The notes beneath the pieces were generated by a model. It saw nothing but the letters and a program-made list of their open reading frames with translations, had not been told where the DNA came from and made no database searches. Shown one piece after another: positions 1 to 6,200 of a stretch of DNA of 9,841 bases (the stretch's first letter is position 1; each line of letters starts with the position of its first letter). This stretch comes from an uncultured Alphaproteobacteria bacterium (GTDB lineage: Bacteria; Pseudomonadota; Alphaproteobacteria; Rhizobiales; Ancalomicrobiaceae), in contig CALBKH010000062.1 in assembly GCA_937892955.1 (NCBI GenBank), positions 1 to 9,841 of the forward strand. Direction: 5' to 3'. Position numbers and translations under genes: made by a program.

Positions 1-119
1 ACCGGGGCCGGGGCCGGGGCCTCCGACGCCTTGGCGAGGCGCGGCGGGCGACCGGCGGGCGCTTCCGAAGCGGCCGGGGCCGGCGTGTCGGACGCGCGGG
101 TCAGGCGCGGCGGCCGGCC
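1..119 (-). repeat. Tandem 22-residue (66-bp) repeat in the permease C-terminal tail
   Basis: Within the permease frame, residues 1111-1132 and 1133-1149 are two imperfect copies of one unit, starting GRPPRLTRASDTPAPA and GRPPRLAKASEAPAPA. The second copy is cut by the window edge, so more copies may follow. On the plus strand the copies are roughly 54-119 and 1-53. The outermost bases (2-21) also contain GGGGCC repeated three times, which encodes the Pro-Ala run. In RND proteins the C-terminus is cytoplasmic, so the tail should face the cytosol. Confidence 0.8.
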
Positions 120-3100
120 GGGGGCGTCGGTCGAAGGGGCACCTCCGGTCGGAGCGGGCGGCGGGGACGGCGGGACAGGGGGATGGCCGCCACCGGTCGG
201 ACCGCCGTGGCCGGCGTCACGAGCCTCGAAGTAGCGGCGTGCCGACAGACAGCCGAGCGGGATGACCACCAGGGTGAGGAAGGTGGCGACCAGCGAGCCG
301 AACAGCAGCGACACCGCCATGCCCTGGAAGATCGGATCCGACAGCAGCACCATCGAGCCGATGACCAGCGCCAACGCGGTGATCAGGATCGGCCGCAGGC
401 GGACGCGTCCGGCGAGCACGATGGCGTCGCGCACCGACATGCCGCCGCCGACCTGCGAGCGGGCGAATTCGACCAACAGGATCGAATTTCGGACGATGAT
501 GCCGGCGAGCGCGATGAAACCGATCATCGAGGTGGCGGTGAAATCGGCGCCGAGCAGCCAGTGGCCGGGGACGATGCCGATCAGCGTCAGCGGGATCGGC
601 GCCATCACCACCAGCGGCAGCAGGAACGATCGGAACTCGGCCACCACCAGGATGTAGATCAGCACCAGCGCCGCGCCGAAGGCGATACCCATGTCACGGA
701 AGGTGACGTAGGTGACCTCCCACTCGCCATCCCACTTGAAGCCGGAGACACCGGTGTCGGCGGGGCGGCCGAAATAGGCGCCGGAGATGGTGAGACCGTC
801 GGGGGTGACGTAGCTCTTCAGCGCCGCGTCGACCGCGAGCATGCCGTACAGCGGCGCGCCGAGGCGGCCGATGACGTCGGCGGTGACGTATTCGAGCGCC
901 CTCAGATCCTTGTGGAAGATCGGGCTCTCGAGGCGCCGCGGCACGAAGCGGCCGAGTTCGCCGAGCGGCACGGTCTGGCCCATCTGGTTGCGGATGGGCA
1001 GGACCAGCAGGTTGCCGAGGTTGACGCGGGTGGCGAGCGGCACCTGGAGGACGATGACCGTCTGCTCGAGGTTGGTGCCGCCGGCGAGCGGGCCGACCTC
1101 GAAACCACCGGTCGCCATCTTCAGCTCGCGGTTGATGTCCTCGACGGAGACGGAGAACATGCCGGCCTTGAGGCGATCGACCTCGAACTGGACATCGTCG
1201 TGCGGCACCTCCATGAAGGTGTTCACGTCGGCGACGTTCGGCGTCTTCTTCAGGATCTCCATGATGTCGCCGGCGACCTTGCGACGGATCTCCTTGGTCG
1301 GTCCGTAGAGTTCGACGACGACGGGGGCGAGCACCGGCGGGCCGGGAGGCGCTTCGGCGATGGTCAGCCGGGCGCCCGCCGCCTGGGCGATCGGGGTCAG
1401 GATCTCGCGCACCTCGGTGGCGATGTCGTGGCTCGAGCGATGGCGCTTCTTCTTGTCGGCGAGCTGGACGGCGATGTCGCCCTGCCACGGCTGCGAGCGC
1501 AGGAAGTAGTGGCGCACCAGACCGTTGAAGTTGAAGGGCGACGCCGTGCCGACATAGGTCTGGAAGGCCTCGACCTCGGCGATCGCCTTGAGTTCGGTGC
1601 CGAGCCGGTTCGCCAGATTGGCGGTGACGTAGAGATCGGTGCCCTCCGGCATGTCGATGACGACCTGCATCTCCGACTTGTTGTCGTAGGGCAGCATCTT
1701 GAAGGGGACCATCTTGACCACGAACATGGCCATCGCGAGCATCATCGCGACGATGATCGCGATCAGCGTCAGGCGGCCGAGCCCGCGGCTGTCCATGATC
1801 GGGTCGATCAGCGCGCCGTACCATTTGGCGATGACGGCGGACTGCTTGTGCTCGCGTTCGGCGGCCTGCTGGAGCGCGCTCATCGACGGCTTCACACGGG
1901 CGGCGAGCCAGGGCACGAAGACGAAGGCGGCGACCAGCGAGAAGATCATCGCGGCCGACGACAGCACCGGGATGGGCAGCATGTAGGGGCCCATCATGTC
2001 GGAGACGAAGCCCATCGGCAGCAGCGCCGCGACCACGGTGAAGGTGGCGAGGATGGTCGGGTTGCCGACTTCGTCGACGGCGTCGACGGTCAGTTCGTCG
2101 TTGGTGTCGCCCTCGTCGAGCCAGCGCCGGTAGATGTTCTCGACCACGACGATGGCGTCGTCGACCAGAATGCCGATGGCGAAGACGAGCGCGAACATCG
2201 ACACGCGGTTGACGGTGAACTTCAGGACATAGGCGACCGCCAGCGACATCAGCAGCACGGCCGGAATGGTGATCAGCACGATGATCGCCGGCCGCGAGCC
2301 CATGGTGACGAAGGCGAGCACCGTCACCAGGGCCGACACGATGAACAGCTTGAAGATCAGCCCCGACACCTTCTCGTGGGCGGTGGCACCGTAGTCGCGC
2401 GAGATGGTGACGGTGACGTCGGAAGGAATGAGCACACCCTTCATCGCCGCCAGTTCGGCATTGAGCGTCTCGGCGACGTCGACGCCGTTGGTGCCCCGCT
2501 TCTTGGCGACGGCGACGGTGACCGCCGGCAGGGTGACGAAGGAGCCGTCGGCCTTGCGCAGCGAGGCGTCGACGATGGTCTTGATCTCGCTCTCGCCCTG
2601 ACGGATGACGGCGACGTCGCGCAGGAAGATCGGCTTGTTCTGCACCACCGACACGACGAGGTCGCCGATGTCGCCGGCATGGGCCAGGAAGTCGCCGGTG
2701 AAGACGTTGAACCAACGACTGCCTTCGATGACGTCACCGGCGGGCATGCGCTGGTTGGCCGAGGAGATCACCTTGGCCACCTGGCCGAGGGTGAGGCCGT
2801 GGGCGGCGAGCGCCGAGGGATCGATCTCGACACGGACCTGCTCGTGGCTGCCGCCGACGACGAAGCTCTGGCCGGTGTTGGGCAGCGACTTGAAGCGCTG
2901 GGTGACGTCGAGGGCGAGCTTGCGCAACTGGACGAGATCGAGCGCCGGCGACGACAGGGTGACGGTCACGACCGGCACGTCGTCGATGCTCTTCGGCTTC
3001 ACCAGGGGCGGCATGACGCCCTTGGGGATCAGGTCCATGTGGCTGTAGAGCTTGTCGTAGAGCTTGACCAGCGAGGGTTCCATCTGCTCGCCGACGTCGA

Positions 3101-3449
3101 AGCGCACGGTGACCATCGACAGGCCTTCGCGCGACATCGAGTAGACGTGCTTGACCCCCGACAGCTCCGACATCAACCGCTCCAGCGGCTCGGAGATGAG
3201 GTTGGCGACTTCCGAAGCGGGCGCGCCGGGCATGGCGACGAAGATGTCGACCATCGGCACCGAGATCTGCGGATCCTCCTCGCGCGGCGTCACCATCATG
3301 CCGAGGGCGCCGATGAGGAAGAAGGCGATCAGCAGCAACGGCGTGATCGGACTCTCGATGAAGGCGCGAGCGGTCCGGCCGGCGATGCCGATGCCGTGAG
3401 TGCGCTTCGGCTGCTCGCCGTTGCCCGCGTCGTGGGTGGTGTGGCTCAT
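1..3449 (-). CDS. RND (AcrB/HAE1-like) efflux permease, 3' end beyond the window
   Basis: Inner-membrane, proton-driven pump subunit of the resistance-nodulation-division superfamily. I read 1149 codons from ATG 3449-3447 with no stop before the left edge, so the C-terminus is missing. After a short hydrophilic N-terminus comes the first membrane helix (SPITPLLLIAFFLIGALGM), then a periplasmic start typical of RND proteins (PREEDPQI, ISEPLE, SGVKHV). Helix 4 carries the proton-relay acidic pair in ILVDDAIVVVEN (Asp430, Asp431, matching AcrB Asp407/408). Helix 10 reads IIVRNSILLVEFAR, with Arg987 where AcrB has Lys940. The core ends near residue 1077 (RRYFEAR), after which a Pro/Ala/Gly-rich tail of at least 72 residues follows. 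The start lies 14 bp after the adaptor stop codon, with a G-rich ribosome site (GGGGGACGG) in the gap, so the two are almost certainly co-transcribed. The substrate cannot be told from sequence. No stops or frameshifts were seen. Confidence 0.95.
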   Translation of the reverse strand, partial: MSHTTHDAGNGEQPKRTHGIGIAGRTARAFIESPITPLLLIAFFLIGALGMMVTPREEDPQISVPMVDIFVAMPGAPASEVANLISEPLERLMSELSGVKHVYSMSREGLSMVTVRFDVGEQMEPSLVKLYDKLYSHMDLIPKGVMPPLVKPKSIDDVPVVTVTLSSPALDLVQLRKLALDVTQRFKSLPNTGQSFVVGGSHEQVRVEIDPSALAAHGLTLGQVAKVISSANQRMPAGDVIEGSRWFNVFTGDFLAHAGDIGDLVVSVVQNKPIFLRDVAVIRQGESEIKTIVDASLRKADGSFVTLPAVTVAVAKKRGTNGVDVAETLNAELAAMKGVLIPSDVTVTISRDYGATAHEKVSGLIFKLFIVSALVTVLAFVTMGSRPAIIVLITIPAVLLMSLAVAYVLKFTVNRVSMFALVFAIGILVDDAIVVVENIYRRWLDEGDTNDELTVDAVDEVGNPTILATFTVVAALLPMGFVSDMMGPYMLPIPVLSSAAMIFSLVAAFVFVPWLAARVKPSMSALQQAAEREHKQSAVIAKWYGALIDPIMDSRGLGRLTLIAIIVAMMLAMAMFVVKMVPFKMLPYDNKSEMQVVIDMPEGTDLYVTANLANRLGTELKAIAEVEAFQTYVGTASPFNFNGLVRHYFLRSQPWQGDIAVQLADKKKRHRSSHDIATEVREILTPIAQAAGARLTIAEAPPGPPVLAPVVVELYGPTKEIRRKVAGDIMEILKKTPNVADVNTFMEVPHDDVQFEVDRLKAGMFSVSVEDINRELKMATGGFEVGPLAGGTNLEQTVIVLQVPLATRVNLGNLLVLPIRNQMGQTVPLGELGRFVPRRLESPIFHKDLRALEYVTADVIGRLGAPLYGMLAVDAALKSYVTPDGLTISGAYFGRPADTGVSGFKWDGEWEVTYVTFRDMGIAFGAALVLIYILVVAEFRSFLLPLVVMAPIPLTLIGIVPGHWLLGADFTATSMIGFIALAGIIVRNSILLVEFARSQVGGGMSVRDAIVLAGRVRLRPILITALALVIGSMVLLSDPIFQGMAVSLLFGSLVATFLTLVVIPLGCLSARRYFEARDAGHGGPTGGGHPPVPPSPPPAPTGGAPSTDAPGRPPRLTRASDTPAPAASEAPAGRPPRLAKASEAPAPAP

Positions 3450-3463
3450 ACCCCGTCCCCCGA

Positions 3464-4741
3464 TCACGGCCGCCCGGCGAAGAGCTGATCGCCGGACTTG
3501 AGATTCGGGGCAGGATTCGCCACCAGTCGTTCGCCCACCTGCAGACCGGAGAGCACCGCGACGCGGTCACCGGTCACGTCACCCAGGCGCAGGATGCGCA
3601 TCTCGGCGCGGCCCTGACCGTCGACGACGAAGGCGAGCGGCTGGCTGCCGCGGTTGACCACCGCCGAGGTGGGGATGGCGGGGGCGAAATCGGAGGGCGT
3701 GTTGCCGCCGGCCTGGGCGATCCAGGCGAGGGCGTACATGCCGGGCGCGGCCGGCGAACCGGCGGGCAGCGCGAGCTTCACCGTGATGGTGCGCTGCGAG
3801 CGGTCGGCGGCGGGGAAGATCTGCGAGATCGGCGCCCAGACGTTGGCGTTCGACAGCGACACCGGCACCGGATCGCCGACCTTGAGCTGGGCGAGGAGAC
3901 GGGTCGGAACCTCGATGCGGACGTCGAGCTGGTCGACGTCGGCGAGATCGGCGAGCGGCTGGCCCGGCTGGACCACGTCGCCGACCCGCACGTGACGGGC
4001 CATGATGACCGAGGTGCGCGGGGCGATGGCGCGGCGATCGCGCAGGCGCTGGTCGAGACCGTCGATCCGGGCCTGCGAGGCGGTGAGCGCCGCCATCTGC
4101 TGCTCGTAATCCGCCCGCGCCTTGTTGAGCGCCGGCCAGCTCTTCTGCGCCTGCTGCTGGGTCATCATCGGACCGGACGAACCGAACGGCGACGTCGGTC
4201 CGCCGGCGAGGCCGGGGAACATGTTGCCGGCGAAGCCCTGCGCCATGTTGTAGAACGGCGTCATCATCCGCTCGTAGGCGTCCTGTCCCGGCCCGCCCAT
4301 GGGCGAGGTCGGCTGGCCGTTGATCGAATGATAGAGCTGGGTCTGGGCGTTCTGCTGGGCCGCCATGTCGCCGGCCAGCGCCGCCCAGGCCGAGCGGTAT
4401 TCGGGCTTCAGAGCGTCCTCGTCGAGACCGACCACCACCTGTCCGGCCGCCACGCGTTCGCCCTCCTGGCCGGCCACGAAGGCGACCCGGCCGGGTCCCT
4501 GCGCAGTCAGCTTGGTGGTGGCGCGCGGCTCGACATAGCCGCCGAGCTTGAGACGCGCCGCCGCCGGCATGCGCCCGACCTCGACGATCGAGCCCATCGG
4601 TCCGGCGAGGTAGGCCGGCAGGCCGCGCCCCTTGTCGGAGCGATCGCCCGAGCCACCGTGATTGCCGAGGAGGGAGACGATGACGCCACCGATCACCGCG
4701 GCGATCAGGAAACCCGCCATCTTCAGGAGGTTGGACAACAT
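3464..4741 (-). CDS. RND periplasmic adaptor (membrane fusion protein, HlyD/AcrA-like)
   Basis: Periplasmic adaptor, 425 aa, expected to link the RND permease to an outer-membrane channel. Residues 9-25 form one hydrophobic helix (GFLIAAVIGGVIVSLL) with no lipobox cysteine, so it looks like an uncleaved membrane anchor. The first lipoyl half is about residues 78-110 (GRVAFVAGQEGERVAAGQVV). A helical hairpin follows, about 112-235. The second lipoyl half is about 237-272 (RRAIAPRTSVIMARHVRVGD, then VVQPGQPLADLADVDQL), and beta-barrel and membrane-proximal domains make up the rest. The hairpin contains an odd segment (about 126-197) rich in Met, Gln, Gly, Pro and Ser, with eight methionines. 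Only a weak ribosome site (GGGAACGG) precedes the ATG. The gene sits 34 bp after the SCP2-like gene and 14 bp before the permease, so this is a pump operon. The specific substrate is unknown. Confidence 0.93.
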   Translation of the reverse strand: MLSNLLKMAGFLIAAVIGGVIVSLLGNHGGSGDRSDKGRGLPAYLAGPMGSIVEVGRMPAAARLKLGGYVEPRATTKLTAQGPGRVAFVAGQEGERVAAGQVVVGLDEDALKPEYRSAWAALAGDMAAQQNAQTQLYHSINGQPTSPMGGPGQDAYERMMTPFYNMAQGFAGNMFPGLAGGPTSPFGSSGPMMTQQQAQKSWPALNKARADYEQQMAALTASQARIDGLDQRLRDRRAIAPRTSVIMARHVRVGDVVQPGQPLADLADVDQLDVRIEVPTRLLAQLKVGDPVPVSLSNANVWAPISQIFPAADRSQRTITVKLALPAGSPAAPGMYALAWIAQAGGNTPSDFAPAIPTSAVVNRGSQPLAFVVDGQGRAEMRILRLGDVTGDRVAVLSGLQVGERLVANPAPNLKSGDQLFAGRP

Positions 4742-4775
4742 GGGTGCCGTTCCCGTCAGAACTTCGGAAGGGTGA

Positions 4776-5180
4776 TCAGGTCCGCGGAACGGTTCCCATC
4801 ACGGAGAAGCTCTTGATGAACGGCCCGGCCATCGCCGGGTTCTTGATCATGGCGCCGTAGTCGCCGACCTTGAACTTCAGCTTACCGGTCGTATAGGCGA
4901 GGCCGAGGGCCATCATGCCGATGCCGCTCTTGCACCATTTCTCCCAGTCGGCGGCGGAGGCGCGCAGGTCCCAGTTGAGGGCCTCTCCGGCGAAGGCGCC
5001 GGCGGCGGTGACATAGCCGTTCTCGACCCTGATGTAGCCGCGCGGAGTGGCCTCCCCGTCGTAGCCGTAGCCGATCACCGAATTGAACGCGATCTTGTTC
5101 AGCGCGTCGCCGAGTTCGGTTTCGTCGTTCCACGCGTTGCCGAAGTCGACCATCCAATCGTCGGAAAACAGAGCAGCCAT
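4776..5180 (-). CDS. Small SCP2-like (sterol carrier protein 2 fold) protein
   Basis: A 134-aa soluble protein without signal peptide or membrane helix, so probably cytosolic. The pattern fits the single-domain SCP2-like family: a core with NSVIGYGYDGEATPRGYI and NGYVTAAGAFAGEALNWDL (residues 33-72), a central WEKWCKSGIGMM, and the C-terminal motif LKFKVGDYGAMIKNP followed by AMAGPFIKSF (101-125). SCP2 domains form a hydrophobic cavity that binds lipids or other apolar ligands, but the bacterial stand-alone versions mostly have no assigned ligand. There is one cysteine, Cys83. The ATG is preceded by GGGGGAT with a 5-nt spacer, a good ribosome site. It lies 118 bp downstream of the DsrE2 gene and 34 bp upstream of the adaptor, in the same orientation, so a role tied to the pump or to DsrE2 is inferred. 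The SCP2 assignment is by recall of family patterns, not a search. Confidence 0.8.
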   Translation of the reverse strand: MAALFSDDWMVDFGNAWNDETELGDALNKIAFNSVIGYGYDGEATPRGYIRVENGYVTAAGAFAGEALNWDLRASAADWEKWCKSGIGMMALGLAYTTGKLKFKVGDYGAMIKNPAMAGPFIKSFSVMGTVPRT

Positions 5181-5298
5181 ATCATCCCCCGTAGTCGTGT
5201 GCGGCGTGTTCGCCGTCGCTTCGTTCGTCGTTCGTCTTGTGAAAGTCCGGATCCGATCGTCACGTCGCGTATGCCGTCCCCGCGATCTCGCGAAGGCG

Positions 5299-5799
5299 TC
5301 ACACGAAGAGATTCACCTTCGATTTCAGCGCTTCCTCCATGTAGGTGGCGGCCCCACCGAGGGTCACACCGGCGATGAGGTCCTCCGGCGAATATCCGAA
5401 GAGGTCCATGGTCATCTGACAGGCGATCACCTTGGCGCCCGCCTCGATGGTCAAGGCCCTCAGTTCCTCGATGTCGGCGACGCGGGTCTTGGCGAACATC
5501 CGGCGCATGTGATCGGAGAGCTCGCCCTCGAAACCCGGCAGGGCCGAAAGGAGGTTGAGGGGACCGACGTGACCGCCGAGAACCGGCAACTTCAGAGCCG
5601 GATTGCCGAGCGCGGCGACGTCGGCGTCGATCTTCTTGGTGAGAAGGGACAGCCCATAGAAGGTGAAGAACATCGTCACGTGGACACCCATCGCCGCACC
5701 CATCGTCGCCAGGATGAACGGCGGGTAGGCCGCGTCGAGCGAGCCCTTCGAAACGATGATCGTCATACGTCGCGACACCGGGCCGCGCGCGGCTCCCAT
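5299..5799 (-). CDS. DsrE2-type sulfur-relay family protein (DsrE/DsrF/DrsH-like)
   Basis: A 166-aa protein of the DsrE2 branch of the DsrE/F/H superfamily, whose members carry or transfer protein-bound sulfur. Visible family marks are the opening strand MTIIVSKGSLDAAYP (residues 12-26), the hydrophobic stretch ILATMGAAMGVHVTMFFTFY (29-48), often predicted as membrane-associated in this branch, and the cysteine loop IACQMTMDLFGYSPEDLI (125-142). Cys127 is the only cysteine and should be the sulfur-binding residue. I chose ATG 5799-5797 because AGGGGGG lies 8 nt upstream. A GTG at 5823 would add eight residues but has no ribosome site and falls in the leader hairpin; ATG 5766 is a later alternative. 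It is first in the operon and 118 bp ahead of the SCP2-like gene. TusA and rhodanese, frequent partners of DsrE2, are absent from the window. Confidence 0.88.
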   Translation of the reverse strand: MGAARGPVSRRMTIIVSKGSLDAAYPPFILATMGAAMGVHVTMFFTFYGLSLLTKKIDADVAALGNPALKLPVLGGHVGPLNLLSALPGFEGELSDHMRRMFAKTRVADIEELRALTIEAGAKVIACQMTMDLFGYSPEDLIAGVTLGGAATYMEEALKSKVNLFV

Positions 5800-5807
5800 G
5801 GTCCATT

Positions 5808-5815
5808 CCCCCCTC
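5808..5815 (-). promoter_or_regulatory. Ribosome binding site of the DsrE2 gene
   Basis: GAGGGGGG on the minus strand ends 8 nt before ATG 5799. It fixes the start codon, since the upstream GTG at 5823 has no comparable site. Confidence 0.7.
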
Positions 5816-5820
5816 GAATA

Positions 5821-5849
5821 CACGCGGATCTTATGTCTTATCCCGCGTG
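5821..5849 (-). promoter_or_regulatory. Inverted repeat / leader hairpin ahead of the DsrE2 gene
   Basis: Perfect 7-bp arms CACGCGG (5849-5843) and CCGCGTG (5827-5821) flank a 15-nt A-rich loop. With the predicted transcription start near 5877, this lies in the 5' leader and ends about 5 nt before the purine-rich ribosome site. The loop contains ATAAGA twice. It could be an mRNA hairpin affecting translation or a DNA operator; the sequence cannot decide between these. Confidence 0.45.
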
Positions 5850-5883
5850 CAAGATATTCGTGGCGACTGCATTAGTAGATTAA

Positions 5884-5912
5884 ATTATCCTAATCGATTG
5901 AAGGGGAGTCAA
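5884..5912 (-). promoter_or_regulatory. Sigma-70-type promoter of the DsrE2-SCP2-pump operon
   Basis: On the minus strand, TTGACT (5912-5907) and GATAAT (5889-5884) are separated by exactly 17 nt. Each hexamer matches the consensus at five of six positions. Initiation would be near 5877, leaving a leader of about 78 nt before the DsrE2 ATG. This is the best promoter match I found in the window. Confidence 0.7.
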
Positions 5913-5923
5913 GCGTGACACGC
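5913..5923. promoter_or_regulatory. Short inverted repeat abutting the -35 box (possible operator)
   Basis: GCGTG-A-CACGC, two 5-bp half sites around one base, lies directly upstream of the TTGACT -35 element and is centred roughly 41 bp before the predicted start. That position would suit an activator contacting RNA polymerase. A match this short can arise by chance in GC-rich DNA, although here it sits within AT-rich surroundings. Confidence 0.3.
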
Positions 5924-6014
5924 CAAAAAATTAGCTGTACCTAATATGTAAGTGAAGTTCCTGATGATTCGTATTTTGAAGTTTTTCACATGGTTTCCTT
6001 TTAGGTGAGGTGAC

Positions 6015-6116
6015 ATGTCAGTATTATATAGTCGCAAGTCGAGGCAAGTTATTTATTCTTTAATATTTGTTCTTTGTGAAATATCATTAATACTTTATGT
6101 ATCGCTGGCGGCGTAA
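6015..6116 (+). CDS. Possible 33-residue single-pass membrane peptide
   Basis: ATG 6015 opens a 33-codon frame ending at TAA 6114-6116. The first 11 residues are polar and basic (MSVLYSRKSRQ). The remainder is an almost unbroken hydrophobic segment (VIYSLIFVLCEISLILYVSL, ending in AA), as expected for a one-helix inner-membrane peptide with its basic end inside. AGGTGAGG lies 4 nt upstream of the ATG and resembles a strong ribosome site. I recognise no family. Small hydrophobic peptides of this size include type I toxins and small membrane regulators, but nothing here assigns either role. AT-rich DNA readily encodes hydrophobic residues by chance, and codon use (TTA, ATA) is unlike that of the neighbouring genes, so the call is tentative. 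Confidence 0.3.
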   Translation: MSVLYSRKSRQVIYSLIFVLCEISLILYVSLAA

Positions 6117-6200
6117 TTCATTCTTCACCACGAACTACGATCTCTCGGCGAAGGCACAAAAAAGCGACGACTGGCGAATATTAGAAATTTCAAATGTTTC

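Larger units (their letters stand above)
5830..6200. other. AT-rich intergenic island
   Basis: About 370 bp with a base composition clearly unlike both flanks: runs of A and T, frequent TTA, ATA and TTT, against strongly GC-rich neighbours. It contains the minus-strand operon promoter and two possible very short plus-strand reading frames. It may be promoter and regulatory DNA, or a remnant of acquired DNA. No insertion-sequence ends, tRNA or transposase were recognised. Confidence 0.7.

Noticed and set aside
694..2715. A minus-strand open frame of 673 codons in a different register from the permease.
   Set aside because: Its translation is Arg/His/Pro-rich, while the neighbouring register gives continuous RND transporter sequence, including the helix-4 Asp pair.
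183..3488. A plus-strand open frame of 1101 codons across almost the whole permease gene.
   Set aside because: It is codon-aligned with the RND gene on the opposite strand and exists because that gene avoids TTA, CTA and TCA codons. Its product is a low-information Asp/Gly/His/Arg/Glu-rich string with no domain, whereas the minus strand reads as a clear RND protein.
5281..5292. CGCG-ATCT-CGCG inverted repeat between the DsrE2 and SCP2-like genes, considered as a terminator.
   Set aside because: The stem is only 4-5 bp and has no T-run, so it is too weak to separate the operon.
5915..5944. A nine-codon GTG-started frame (product VTRQKISCT) after AAGGGGAG, considered as a cysteine-responsive leader peptide.
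   Set aside because: It lies over the minus-strand promoter, is far from cysD, contains only one cysteine, and shows no attenuator structure after it.
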